Program-made: the position numbers and the translations under genes
Assembly (NCBI GenBank): GCA_022578605.1
Contig: MU394128.1
Span: forward strand, 118,191-182,190
Direction: 5' to 3'
Length of the DNA: 64,000 nucleotides
From: Camillea tinctor
Taxonomy: Eukaryota; Ascomycota; Sordariomycetes; Xylariales; Xylariaceae
Shown: positions 47,579 through 60,626 of the stretch, piece by piece
Layout of the letters: each line of letters starts with the position of its first letter
Position numbering within the stretch: position 1 is the first letter of the stretch
Notes under the pieces: model-generated
What the model saw: the letters and a program-made list of their open reading frames with translations, nothing else
The model's database searches: none
What the model was told of the DNA's origin: nothing

Positions 47579-48923
47579 ATCCCTGTGGTAACTTTTCTAG
47601 CACTTCTAGCCTCAAATTTCGAGGGACTAAAGGATCGATAGACCACACTCTCATGGCTTGTATTCACACTAGAAATCAAAATCAAGGGGACTGGCTTTTA
47701 CCCTTTTGTTCTGCTAGATATTTCTGTTCCCTATGAGCCCGCCCCTTTAGGACATGGTGAGCGTTACGGAAAGGACGGACTGGACAGCACCGGGTAATCA
47801 ATATGTATAGAGGTATGTAATAAGTGCACACATAATATAGAATATGTACCAGAGGAGAAGCAGGATACAGGGTCCGGGCCGGGGTTGTGTGTTACTTTAG
47901 AATCGTATCACATCGGTCACGTTTGTATGCATGTCTACTTACTCCGTACATGTAAATGACTTAAATACCTAGATAGGTATGTATGATAATGAGATGAATG
48001 TAGAGTTCGCTAATCTTAATTACTATGACAAGAGCAGCGGTATAATCATTTAAATGCTGAATCTACTAAAAAACATCCCGCGTCATCGTTGAAGTGTGTA
48101 CATAATCGAATAGCCCCGATACATCCAAGTATACATGTTGTCGGTAGTAGCACAGTTCACATAGAAGAATCAGAAGTGACCAATCATATTTCTATTTCTT
48201 ACCCCCCATTTTCCCAGCTGGGCGGTAAAAGGAGTTCGACCTTTCTTAGGTAATCCCGAGAAATTGGGTTGGGTTGGAAAACCTTCCCTCCTTGCTCGAA
48301 CGAACCTCACGTGTTTGGCCAGTTAGGTAGGCCGCCTCCGACTGCGGGGTGGAAGGTGGGGGGTAAGATTCTAGAAATGGAAGGTTTTCGCTAGCCCAGC
48401 CCGAGAAGTTCCTGTCCCCTGACTAGTGAATACTGCGCTAGTCGGGATCGGGCTTAGGCAGACAAGGTATCTGTTACCTAGTTAGCTGCGTAGGTGGGGA
48501 GTTTGGGAAGCCCTTATCTCCGAAAATTGGTGGAATAGTACAATGTTAAGAAGCAAGAAAAAGGATCCGCCGCACAATATAGAAAAATTGAATATGATTT
48601 TTTATTTATTCAAAATCTAAGAGAGATAAAAAACGGTAGAAAGCTTCATGGGTTTCGCTATGATGAAATTCAATATAAAGAAGTGGTGGAAGGCGAGGAG
48701 AAATATTTAGGTTAGTAGGGAAAAGGGAAAACTCCGATGTGACGATAGTTGATGTAAGTTGTCAGCAAGAATTAACATCCGATTAGCTGCAATACAAAAT
48801 GAACCAAGCAAAAATGAAATAAGTCGATTAAAGTTTGAGCTAATATGTAGAAATTAAGAACAGAGCAAATTTAAAAAAGAAAAAGAAATTGACGATTAGC
48901 TAGTTAAAAAAAAGGAGAAATAA

Positions 48924-48995
48924 TAGCTTTGCTTGGTTTCGATCCAAGGTCCTCCGGGTTATGAGCCCGGCGCGCTTCCACTGCGCCACAAAGCT
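48924..48995 (-). tRNA. tRNA-Met (anticodon CAT), elongator type
   Basis: A full 72-nt cloverleaf on the minus strand: acceptor AGCTTTG with CAAAGCT and discriminator A, D-arm stem GCGC/GCGC with loop AGTGGAA, anticodon stem CCGGG/CCCGG with loop CTCATAA (anticodon CAT), and T-arm CTTGG-ATCGAAA-CCAAG. All four stems pair. There is no intron, and the 3' CCA is not encoded, as expected for eukaryotes. The loop and T-arm fit elongator better than initiator Met. A T-rich stretch (poly-T on the transcript strand, plus-strand A-run at 48906-48913) follows and may end Pol III transcription. Confidence 0.92.
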
Positions 48996-51900
48996 TCCAC
49001 TCGCTGGATGACATGCTAGGCCGATGTGGTAGCTTATATGCTCTTTGTTCTGTTGCTGGGCTGGGAGTCGAAGGTGAGATATGGGATGAAAAACACCATG
49101 GTCGATGACTTATGAGTCTCCGAAGGGCCCACAATGACGGAGGGGTCTTTTACCGAGAGCTGCTCGTGATTTATTTTTCTACTATGACAGATAGTCACGT
49201 TGACACTGAATTTCTGCTTGGGACAGTCATCCAGTATTGGCAAGTAATGCTGGTGGTGATGGCTTCGTAGGGAATTCCTTTAACCTGGCTCTTCGACGTC
49301 GAAATGGCTAGAGCCCCGTTGACGGGATATGCTACCTAAGTAGCTAATACTCCTTCTTGAATATAAATGATATGATAAAATACTTAAGGTAATACCAGAT
49401 AAATCAATTACCAGCCTCCACTGTTAAAACGTCCTACAATCATGTACAAGTTATTCCAGTTCTGATATTCAGTGAGCATGATAGAAAGATAGTCTCTGCG
49501 TCACTGAATATTTTCCCTTGAGGATCAGGACCATGTTTATGTAAAACTTCCCTTACACGACTATTCGGAGATACGTCCTTCGAATACATTTGGCATAATT
49601 AGTCGATGGAAACAAAAAAAGGAGATATATTAAAAAGGCAAAAGGGGAGAAAGGAATGAGATAGTTCACGAATCGAGGAATCAAACTCCGGGCTTGACAA
49701 ATCATACAAGATGGGAACGTTAAAAGTTGGCCACTACACAAATTCAGAAGCATATGTTGGGAGCGTAAGGGATAAGTTCAATGGGAACGGCCTTACTCAT
49801 GATTATATGTGACATTCCATGTCCTCGGTGATTTGAAGACAGTTAACATAGTGTAATACGCTGTATTCTATCCATTCAGGTAAGTTAGTGCACATTATAA
49901 TTTCCCCCGTAAGTATATTATATCCCTCGAGAAACTGCACGCGATATCGTTCATTTCCTTGACATTATGCCAAGGGCACATTGTCGGATCAATCATATAA
50001 TCTGCAACGAGCCGCGTAGAAGAATCGAAGGGTAGATAAACTATCCTTCATAGTCGAGGTGTGAGATACCTTCCATCTTTAGTACGAGGCATAGACTGCC
50101 AATATATCACACGTTACTATTCCTTTGTCGTATATAATGATTTAGTTCGGTTAAATATTTCTCTTCCTATTCTTCTTGGCCTTCCCTATATCAATTTACC
50201 TATTAGCCCCTTTAAACATTCGCCTCGTAAGGCGCTCTCCTAACAAGTCACTAATATTCCTAGGAGGTCGATATCCACGACACTTTGATTTGTATTTGGA
50301 CAGCTACCCGGGTCTCGGCGTGACGTTGCACACCGCAGATCGATATCGTGTACACGGGCAATATGAGATGATCGTGAGTGAGAAGGGGTATGGGAACGTT
50401 GGCTCGACCCGGCGTATAGCTTCTTGGCCCTTCCAATCCAAATGATTGGGCATGAACAATTTCTTGACTCACTCAATAGCACTCCCGCGCTTACCTCTGG
50501 CCCCCTAGGTAGTTCAGTGGTTAGTAAATAGAGATATTATCACGAATAAGGGAAACTACCAAGACAACCAATCTATCGAGCCTGTTCAAGCACGCTGTTA
50601 TCGTGGCCTCGACAATCTAAACTCATCTCTCTTACACAACGAAGCTGCCGCCTAGACCCCCCTAAAATAGCGGAACTTGGGGAGAAGAAAAAAAATGACT
50701 GGGCCAGGAACTTCGCGTCCATCTCAAACGTCGCCAAGTATGAGAGGGCTTAGTAAAGGGGAGAATAATAATTGAAGAGAATAAAAAATAAACGGCTAAG
50801 CATGATAATATGGCTATTACTTAGATAATCTACCTACTTGGCCTACCTACTGCTCGCTAATGCCAAGGACTGTGGGGCAGGCGGTCTACTACTACAGCTT
50901 GGGGCGAACGTCTCTACTCCGTATTTCGAAAGACATAGCCTCATTCGGAAAACAAGTTCTTTGGTTACCTTGCCTGGGGCTTCTTGCTGTGACCCTGACT
51001 GACCGCCCGCTGGTCTTCTAGAAACCCGAACCCATTAGCCAAGCTTCTCTTCCTCCCTATCGCTTCGCCTGATATCTTTTATACCTATGGATTTGGGCTG
51101 GAATTCATGCGATGTCAATCTGGAGGTTATAAAGGTAGTTGACTGATGTACCTACCTAGGTTGGTATGTTAGGTTGGTATGTTAGGTTGGTATGTTAGGT
51201 CGGTATGTTAGGTCGGTATGTTAGGTTGGTATAATTAGTGTAGAGTGAGAATTGTGTGCACCCATAGATCCGTGCAACTTGGGGAACAATAACAAAAAGC
51301 ATCGAATTGTCAAACCTGTAACCTCTCTACGTAAGCTAGATCAACCGCATTGCGCATAAAGAACATGCCAGCTTTTGAGATAGCCGACAGCGTGGTTATG
51401 TACGATACGACTCTATAAGCAAGCAGGACCCCTATAACACCACATATATATACCTACCCTTAACGTCTCATCGGCCTACTACCTAGGTATTCCTATCGAA
51501 TACGGGATTTATAGTAGCGTTGAAGCTTCTACATGAAACTCGCTAACCTAACCCTCCATGTGGGAATGGTCTGTCTGGGTTAGGTTCGGTTGAACCATCT
51601 TGTTCTGAGAAGGTGGTGTTCGTCGTAGTCGGAGAAAAAAAAAAATCAAGAAGCTGGACCCTGCAGAACTTATACTATGCACTACACCATACCGATACTA
51701 CCTACATGAACAGCTAACCTAGGTTAGATAGCTATACAACTACTCTAAAAACTTCGGTTGCGCATTATACGCTATACTGTTGTAAACATTTTTCGGTCCT
51801 ATACTACGTAAGCTACATGCATAAAGTAGCATGTTCTTTTTTCCTTTCTAGATTAATTCCATTCCATTGTTATTCTTCCATTCCTTATTCTTTCCCGTGT

Positions 51901-54665
51901 TCTTCGAAGCTTTCATGTAGTAATATGTACCGTTGGTTTTTTTAGCCTGTCTCTTCATGGTATTAGCCCCTGTCTAACATCCTTCCTTTAGCCACGCGCG
52001 CTTTAAACCTCCGATCTTTTTCAAAGCGCCAGCTAGCCAGGTCTCTGCCTTGATTTTTACTATCTCCCAATACCACGAGAACATAAAAATAACTACAATG
52101 TAAAACAGCTAAATAGCAAGGCCACTCTAAAAATATAAAGACTAGCTACGGCTATACATCGCATCGCATTGCATAGACGGGCAACGTATATTGTTTTCTC
52201 TATTTTTATACTTACCTGGTAATCTAGGTATCTAATCTTGGTCTCGGTGAACATACACCTATGTAGTTGGTAGTGTGCGTATGCAGGTTGGTCATTCTTT
52301 TTTCAATTCCTATTATCCTTTCATTTCTCACCGTAGGTTTGAAGCAATATGCATTTTACCAAGACCTCTTTTGCTTTCAATAAAATGATCCAATCCAAGA
52401 CAATCTAGTTGCATCAAATATCAGTAGCAATTCAACCGCGAGTTCTCCATTATACTATTTCTCTGAGTCCCCCTGGTTGTATTTAGTGACACAGCGTATT
52501 ATCCCCTGTATGCGCACGCCACGTTTCCCCCCCTTTCCCCTGAAAACTCCATCCTCCCTCCCGGCACGCACACCAAGCTATACAACTTACCTTGTCAGCT
52601 TGTTCAAATACCGGTGGTCTGTGCTGACTGATCTTTGCGTATAGGTAGGGCTGGGCAACTCCGCCGCGCCCCAGCTCCAGCTGTTGGTATCCTTTTGGCC
52701 CTCTCTTCTTACCAATCCGTACCTAAACCCAGCAACACCTACCTATTGACCAAGCCAGTTAGCATTCGATTTTTATGCCCATTCTTTCTCTGACCGACTT
52801 GCTAGAATGGCTTGGGTAGGTCGGCAGACTTTAGTATACCTACCTATTTAGATAAAAAAAGTTAGCCTCATATAATTCTTGGCTATCTGAAGCTATCTAT
52901 TAACCTAGATCCCTGTTGTTAAAATGGATTTCGCCTTCGCCGAAGTTTATTGCATCGTAGGTTAGGTAAGAATATGGAGTTACGCTGAGTACAATAACAT
53001 AGCGCAATGGTAAAAGCTGGTGTAAAGTCAACATTAAAGTTTCAGTTTTTGTTCTCAGTCTAGTCTATATGGATGCTAGCCTGCTGGAAAGAGGTCAGTC
53101 AAGTCAGGTTAAAGAAAAGTTGTAAATCCCATCCCCATATTGTTACCTGCATGATTCGTTTCGATCATCTTCTTTCTCTCACACATCACATATTCCGTAC
53201 ATGTCTCTTTAACATCATAATAATACCCAACTTAGAAAAGATATTCAGATCCTTATTCTCGGACAATTCTTTTCTTCACAGTTTGGTGGTCTGAGTGCTG
53301 CACCAAGACCTATGTACCGAATTATTTGAGCCTCTGATGCGACGTTATTTTGATGATGACCCACGGGGTAAGGCGGTCTAGCCTATCCCAAGTTGCCTCC
53401 CCCCTTTCAGAATGGAAATGATAGACAGCCGATACGTTGCCTAGAGACGCGCCCAATGATCGGTGCTAGACACGAGAAATTTGAAATTAGAAATTGCAGT
53501 ATACAGCACATAACCCCAACATCCAACAGACTTAATGACTATCATATAGCATAAACATCATACCTACCCAGGTGTGAGTCTTCCTGAGTTGTTAGACAGA
53601 TATCATCACATATTGACGTATGCTGTCTTGCTTCGGTCTTTTCGATCCTTTTTGGCTCGGCAAGCTTATAGAGATCTCTTATGCTCCGGGATCGATCAAC
53701 ACAGAGTTGCTGTTGTGTTGAGCCCCTGTAAAATATGCACAATACTTTGATTGTGCAACGATTATTACATGTGGGTCTGAATCCTTGACAGAGTATAGAT
53801 AGTAAGTCATGATATTCCATCATGTCGTATTTTTTCTGGAAATCAAACTGACGTTATTTTTGCAACCCTCCTCGACTTCCTACATCATCAAGGTAGTGTG
53901 AAAAAGAATCAAGATCAAGCAGCTTATCAATCTAACCACGTGCTAGATCCAAGAATTATAATGTCTTGCATACACAGACGACCTACTAAGCATAAAATGA
54001 ATAAGAGGGGGAAGAAAAGTTCGTGATGGCTTCACCATCTGGGTCTGCTAGGCCCGTGTCATCTCCAAGCTGGGTCCGCGTTTTCTTCTCTGCTGCACCC
54101 ACAGGGCTGTTAACGGAAGGGTTGATTGGATGGACCTGCGTAGGGTACCCGCCGGGGCGTATGCCGGATCTCCAGACGTCTCTTCGGGGCGCTGATCACA
54201 CCCAATATGATTTAGTGACAGAATCCTCTTGGCACTAACTGTCAGCTCAATTTTAGAATTCTGTAGAAGTCAGCTCACTGGATGCTCATTTCAGTGTACG
54301 AGGAAACCTTAACCCAGGGGAGGGTCCTTGGCGTGACCATCCCTGACTCTACGGGTGAGGCGGGTCGATTTGCTGGCGGTCTTCCAATAGTCCGTAGCAT
54401 CACATCGGCTCAGAGTGGTAGGGCCCCCTATCGTACCTCAGACGGGTAACTCTGGATAACTTACATAGTTCGGTCCTTGGATCCAGACCTAAAGAGGCTT
54501 GGATCGCCAGGAACGAAATGTTCATAAGCTCATGAATTTTCCCTCCTTTGGTGCCGGTAGATCGAGTTTACACCTCACACACAGACAACACTGTCAACTC
54601 TCAGAGTCCGTGAACTCGTCCATTCCTTCTTGATTGTCACTCATTACAGCAATCCAACTACCGAG
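48996..54665. other. Long gene-poor region
   Basis: About 5.7 kb without a supported protein gene. A tRNA-like relic may lie at 49664-49741 on the minus strand, and a 13-bp tandem array sits at 51159-51232. Short open frames (for example 50176-50445, 53542-53823) have no recognisable content. Short CCTA/TAGG words recur throughout. Confidence 0.45.
51159..51232. repeat. 13-bp tandem repeat, about 5.7 copies
   Basis: The unit ggttggtatgtta is repeated head to tail; the fourth and fifth copies carry a T-to-C change (ggtcggtatgtta). It is a minisatellite in gene-free sequence. Confidence 0.85.
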
Positions 54666-55550
54666 ATGTCGCTCTTTCAGATAACCAAGTCCGTTGCTAG
54701 CCTGGCGGCATGCCTGCTGCTCGCGAGCCCGATCCAGGCCCTGCCTGTCGATTCACAGTCACTAGCTCAGCGTAACTCGGGGAGCAAGCGGATAGCCATG
54801 TGGGACTACAGAAACACGCGGGATATTCAGAACGGCTACGCGAACCTCAAGATAACCGCCTCCTCCCTAGCCGGCTCGCAGTTCAGCATGGCTTCCGACT
54901 GGGATACACTCATCCCCCCGGAGCTACCCGAGTCCATCACATTCATTCCTCAAGTCCGGACCCTGGACCACCTTTCCGGCGACCACTGGAACAACCTCCT
55001 TAACGTCGTTGCGCGACAAGGTAGCAACACGGTGGTTCAGTATGTCAACGAGCCGGACTTCAACGGTATCAGTGTCGATGCTGCGGTGCAACACTGGGGC
55101 CAATTGGTGCAGCTCCGTGCCGAGAAGGGTGTCAAGATTACCAGCCCGGCGCTCACCAGCGACCCCAACCGAGCCAGCTGGTTGAGGGATTTCATGAGCC
55201 GGTTGTCTCCCGATCAGAAGCCCGACTACATCGCCACCCACTTCTACACGACCCAAGGACAGCCATGCGAGAGTGAGATGGCGTGGGGCAAGGACTACAT
55301 GCAGAAGCTGCACAACGAGTTCGGCCTGCCGCTGTGGGTCAACGAGATCGCCAGCACCAGCCGTGACCAGGCCGAGGTCAACCAGTTCGTCAACGAGATG
55401 TCAGCCTGGATGGATGCCCAGCCTTGGATCGCCGCTTACGGATTCACGGGCATGTCGAGAGAGGTTGCCGATGACTTCTCCAGCCCGGCATCCCTGCTTC
55501 TAACCGCCGACGGTTCGTGGTCGCCTTTGGGCCAGGCCCTGCACGGTTAA
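54666..55550 (+). CDS. Secreted glycoside hydrolase, GH128-like (Asl1-type, glycosyl hydrolase catalytic core)
   Basis: A single-exon 294-residue protein from the ATG at 54666; an earlier in-frame TTG at 54630 is not a likely start. A signal peptide (about residues 1-26, hydrophobic core ASLAACLLLASPIQA) directs secretion. The catalytic core is an (alpha/beta)8 barrel of the Asl1/GH128 group: KRIAMWDYRN, then the acid/base Glu129 in VVQYVNEPDF and the nucleophile Glu227 in LPLWVNEIAS, plus DYIATHFYTT between them. Relatives cleave beta-1,3-glucan and act in cell-wall remodelling. The sequence is GC-rich relative to its flanks, with all key residues present, so it looks functional. Confidence 0.9.
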   Translation: MSLFQITKSVASLAACLLLASPIQALPVDSQSLAQRNSGSKRIAMWDYRNTRDIQNGYANLKITASSLAGSQFSMASDWDTLIPPELPESITFIPQVRTLDHLSGDHWNNLLNVVARQGSNTVVQYVNEPDFNGISVDAAVQHWGQLVQLRAEKGVKITSPALTSDPNRASWLRDFMSRLSPDQKPDYIATHFYTTQGQPCESEMAWGKDYMQKLHNEFGLPLWVNEIASTSRDQAEVNQFVNEMSAWMDAQPWIAAYGFTGMSREVADDFSSPASLLLTADGSWSPLGQALHG

Positions 55551-58500
55551 TTGGAGGATGATGTGGGAAAGGTGCTGGCCGGTGTCGTCAGCAGATGGGG
55601 ATAATGTGGGAAGGTGAAAATGCATCTGAGAAAATGGGAACGTTCATTATGGGCTGGTGGGGAGAGGAGTTAGCATAACCGTGTTTGTAGCGGAGGCGTC
55701 ATGATGATCTAGACGCGGTTTTGCGTCCTTGGATACTATTCTCTGCCACCGACGGTGGCTCTTTTAATGTACTAATCATCATGTCTTGACGTGTCTTCCG
55801 ACCTTGTCTTCCGTACATGATTTAATTTAATCACGTCTATCTTTCTCTCTCTTCATGACTGGCGCCTTCATTCTCCATATGCTCGTAATTCTTGTGACCT
55901 AGCTTAGTGTAATGTTTCTTGTAACTTTGAGATGGACAAGTATCTAATATGGCTTCCAATGTTGGATCGCAGGATTATCCACTGGGTAAGTTCCCGATGA
56001 ATAGACAATCGTCGTCGATGCTGCAAGACTCAAGACAAGGAATCCTTTTTTTTTTTTTTTTTTTGTTATTGGCCATTTTAACGAGAAGTTGTTGATCACG
56101 AAGCCTGTTGCGGTGTATCACTTTTTCTCTGACAGTTGTTATCATTGTTGGGTTCATGTTGTGTTTGAGGGTGTGCGTAGGTATGTAGCTTATGTGTGCT
56201 TGCCAACCTGCAAGGGGTAATATTGTAGGAAGTTTGTGTTTTAGATGAGGACCAATATTATCCATGGAGTACCTCCTAGCTTAAGAATCCCGATATACCT
56301 ACCTATGTAGGTGTAAGGAGGCGAAAGGGAAGAGGGTAAGAGAATAGGAAGATAGGGGTAAGAGGTGTAAGGCTGGAAGGGAGCCGGGCTTAGTTGATTA
56401 ATTATATACTATCAGATGCAGAGTTTAAAGTCTAGTTGTAAAGGCTAAAGCCTAGTTTAAAGTACTGTAAGCTGGTACGTGCGAGAAGCTCATCAAGGAA
56501 ACTGGCATCATCTTTAGATTGCGCCTGCTGGGTTTTAAGCATAATTACCTAGGAGGTAGGTACATTGAATTGCTCTTTGGCCTCGTGATCAATCCTACTG
56601 TGTATGGTATGTATCTTTTCTATGTTAGATAAGGCTATCGCCTTCCTTTGCGTCCTTCTAGGGAGTACATGCTATATACCAGGTACGTACCGAACTACAT
56701 ACACTTACATAACCTACATACATAGTAGTGTACATAATAGTAACCGGGGTGCTGCTTTTAAAACTGACCTGACAGCCCCGAGAGCCTGATCCACGGGCTT
56801 GGTACGGCATATTATTGGGCGCATTAAGTAAGCATTTCTCTTATTATCATTTTATTATTTTATCATTCTGCAGTCTCCGGTAACGCATGCCATGTTTTAA
56901 ACTTGCTTGCTTCCGACCCAACAAGCACGTGCGCTTCCAACTGCATTTTATACATACCTCGCTTCCAGCCACGCTTCCTGTATTCAGGAGATGACAGGCG
57001 TACTACGCTAGGTTAGGTTAGATAACTCGGAATCAACTCGAAACTGCCGATGCCTTGCCTTATGTACCTAGGCAATTGTGCTTCTTAAAGTTAACCTTGG
57101 TTAGTCAAGTCCATACTTTAAGAACCGATAAATATTTCAATGTTCCATTAAGAGCGGCTAAGAAAGTCCCTTACAGTAGCAGACCCGAACAAACCGATGA
57201 ACGTAGTACCAATCCGTCCTACATGCTTGTAACTTGGCAGCCTTCGGTTCTGTTGAGCTTGGTCCTCGAGGTCAGGAGACTTGTCACAAATGTAGTGTAT
57301 AGCAAACCTTACCCACAGTGGGAACTAGCGTTGTCTCAAAAGCTCAACTACGTACATAATGCTGGTACTACATAGGTAATTGTAAGTGGTATCAAGCTTC
57401 AAAAAATGGTAAAAGGATACACCTTCATCGTTCTCAACCAAAGGGAAAAAAAAAAGAAACATAAACTTACCTAACTACAAAGTATGTCCTAACATACACC
57501 TAGTATTGGTATATATATATATATATATGTATACAGTGGACTTGGGCTCCGAAGCTTCCACCCAAACCTAGCAAACAACCTTGAACAATTTTAACCTCCC
57601 AGTTAGGCCCGAGCTGGAAGTGACACACAGACTTTTAAGGTGCCTAGACACCCAAAGCACAGATATGTACATAATGTAGGTACCTGTTATACGTACAGCC
57701 CGCGTCATCATTAGGAGAATTAAATCTAAGTTACATTGGCATATGTACCTGTGCTCGGTCACGTTGACCTGTCTTTCCCTACCAGTTTCAGATCACGGAT
57801 CTACAAAGTCTGTGTGCGGTCTGTTTGCTGTTCTAGAATTTGCATATAACCTATAATCTTTTCTGCTGCAGGTGCTCAGATATATTAACCTGTCTCGAAA
57901 CGGGTTAGCAGAGGAACGAACCTTTCCAGCTAGTCATTTGGTGAAACAAGCCTCGACAGCTCTCGATACGGGTCTCGATACCTTCGCTATACAAGTTACA
58001 CAAAGCGGTGTAGCTTGGACTACCTATGTACTACCTAACACGACGAGTTTAGGTAAAGATGCATACGTACACGTTACTTCACAAGGACACAGGGACGGTA
58101 GATGTGTCCATGTGCCCAGCGTGGTTATCCATGCGGTGACAGAAACTGCCGAGCGACCTACTAGTAAGTTATGAGGACAAAGTGGACGCTAGTAACTTTA
58201 GGTAGGAAGGAAAGTAAAGATGCGTACAGGCATACAGCATCGTTTTGATGCAAGGTGCCTATCATCGACCAGTTAATTCAGACTAGGTACTTATTCCTAC
58301 CCGATAGACGATAAGACACAGAAAGCGTTTGGATACATACATGTACGAAGAGAGAGATAAGTAATTCTCGAATCTCGATCTTGCTTAAGGCCCTAGTACC
58401 CGGATACGACGTAGGTTGAAATCTCCCGACTTAACGGGGAAACAGGCCCGGAAGACCCTTATGACGATATATGGTGCCATTTTGGAGGGACCGAGAGCGC

Positions 58501-60626
58501 TAGGCACTTAACCGGGCTAAATCTGGAGGAACTCTTTCCCTTCCCCGCCTTTGTCAACTGGAAATAGGCAAGTACCGCGCATGTACCTCTCTTACTAGTA
58601 AACTACTCGGAAACTACATACAGCTGTGTCTCAACTAGTAGTGTACGACCTTGACTAGCCTATTGCTAATATGTAAACTTCTTCCCGTTCCGCTGCCACT
58701 CGAACTCCAAGGGGGGCCCTCGGGGTAATAGCGGCCGTTGAATGCATAAGAGCGACAAGTTACCAGGACTTACCAGGTAAGTTAGGTAAATAAGCAAGGA
58801 ACGTGTACCAGTCAGAATAGCCATGATTACATACATATAATCTCAGGTGAGTAAGTAGGTGAGTAAGTGCATGTTTGCCCATCAACAACTTATAACTCAC
58901 CTAAGATAATATAGGTAACGTTAGGTGCATAGGTAAGTAAAATTGAAGAAGAAATACGTAGGGTAGTCAATTGACCAGACAAGGGTTTATTGTGCGCTGG
59001 CTAGTTATGTTGCGTTCTTTAAGAAAAGAAAAAAAGTCGGGAATCCTGGTATCGAAACCTGCGTCTGAGAGAGCGAGAGAAGTTTAAAAAAATTTCATCA
59101 CATCAGGCCACCGACAGACCCTCGTGACCCCGCCGCTCGCCTGATTATAGCTCTCTTTTTTCTTCTTTTGCTTCTTTTCCACCACCTCTTTCTTTCCTCT
59201 TGTAGTGCTCGTGAAACGTCGGTATGGGTCATTATCTGGAATACCAGGTAGGTACAGGTAGGTCTAGGAAGGTACCTGCTTATTTGCGGCATAGTAAGGA
59301 TGGGTGTACCTCTTTTTCTTTTTTTTTTCTTGTCCCTCTTTCTTTCCTTTTTTTTTCTTACATCGGCACTCCCCGAGGGCGTGCGACTGTAAGAAAAAGA
59401 AAAGCAAAAAAGAAAGAAAGACAACAACGGAAGTCTTCCCTGCTGCCGCTGGTTGTTGGTGCCGTTGCCGCCGCTTCCTTCATAGGTGCGTATATGGATC
59501 GGAAGGGACCTGGACCTGGACTTGGGATGTTACGCATGTATAATTTACAGTAACTGCCTGAACTACGTTTGGTAGAAAAGTTTACTTTGTATGCACCTAC
59601 GCCATCTTACATTTCCCAATTTCCACCAGACCTAAACCCCCAAAGGTCTTGAACGGCGAATTCCATGCCGTTTCTCAACCCGTGACCTCGTCGGTACTGG
59701 CCTTGGTGGGATGATTTGACAACTTGTGCCGCCATTACTTAAGCCCAGTTCATTGGGGGGTTCTCTCTTTTCTAGCCTACACAAAAAAAAGTCTCCAGTT
59801 TCTAGTTTTCCCCTCGCATTTTTTTTTCTTTTTTTAAATTCAATCCTAATTCGATAAAAAGGGGGGGAAAGAACAAGGTAAAAAGAAAAAAAAAAGAAAC
59901 CGAATAAGAAAAAAAAAAGAAAAGATCCAATCCTTGTTCAGCACGAATCCCTGAACAGCCCTGGCCCTATCTTATCCCACCTACCTGGTGCTCAGATTGT
60001 TTCGTTCCTACGGACCTTTTCATACCAACAAGTACTCCGTATACCAACAACTTGAACTTAGTACTTCCATATCTTTACTATATCCACATCTACACCTACA
60101 CCTACACTTACATATTCATACCTCTCTTTTTATCTTTCTTTCTCTTTCTTCTTTCTACCTTTCACCTCTTTTCTATCTACTTCTTAGATTTGGAAATTCC
60201 CCTTCCCTCCTCCATAACATACACCTCTTTTAGGAAGTAGTATAAGAAGAGGAAGAGGAAGAAGGTTTAAAGAAGAAGAAAAAGATATTAGTCGAAATCT
60301 AGGAGAGAAAAAGAAAAAAAACAACCAAAAGCTATCTAATTGATCGATCGATGGGTACTACTACTGCTACTACTACTACTACTTCTAGTACCCAATTCCA
60401 AAATCCCATCTTTTGATCATCGTCTTCTCCTCTTCTCTCCTCTCCTCGCCCATCCCACTTCCAACCCCACGAACTTCAGGATCTCCAAAGAACCACAATT
60501 ACTACTACTACTACTACCACCACATATAACGACACGCACCACGTATTCGTCTTACGAAAAACCACCAATCGCAACGACGACGACTTACCCTCCCTGTCTA
60601 CGATCCCACCACAACCGGCCGCTGCC
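55551..60626. other. Long intergenic region, no gene seen
   Basis: About 5 kb. Open frames such as 57872-58174 and 59224-59553 are short and partly low-complexity. Poly-T/poly-A tracts (56047-56064, 59880-59930) and CCTA/TAGG words are frequent. The last part, with CTA triplets at 60355-60385, is the likely promoter and leader of the flavohemoglobin gene. Confidence 0.45.
60355..60385. repeat. TAC/CTA triplet microsatellite in the leader of the flavohemoglobin gene
   Basis: An almost perfect run of CTA triplets with one CTG interruption, about 240 bp before the start codon. Similar runs follow the gene at 62051-62068 and 62162-62185. Confidence 0.8.

Larger units (their letters stand above)
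46780..47772 (-). pseudogene. Displaced, degraded 3' fragment of 28S rRNA with two insertions
   Basis: The plus strand reads as the reverse complement of the conserved 3' half of large-subunit rRNA. Blocks include aactaacctgtct and ggtctaaacccagctcac (46847-46880), acaatccaacgcttaccga (47007-47026), aagagccggcatcgaagg and aaaagcgacgtcgct (47047-47082), ccctgtggtaacttttct (47581-47598), and gggactaaaggatcgatag (47623-47641). About 410 bp match in total. The homology is cut by a 112-bp insertion (46889-47000) and a 467-bp AT-rich insertion (47112-47578). Most differences I can judge against the conserved sequence are G to A on the plus strand, as RIP would leave. There is no 18S, 5.8S or remaining 28S beside it, so it is a dispersed relic and not a working rRNA gene. 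Confidence 0.88.

Noticed and set aside
59224..59553. 109-codon plus-strand frame with a hydrophobic stretch and a basic stretch
   Set aside because: It is produced by T-rich and A-rich tracts; no family resemblance.
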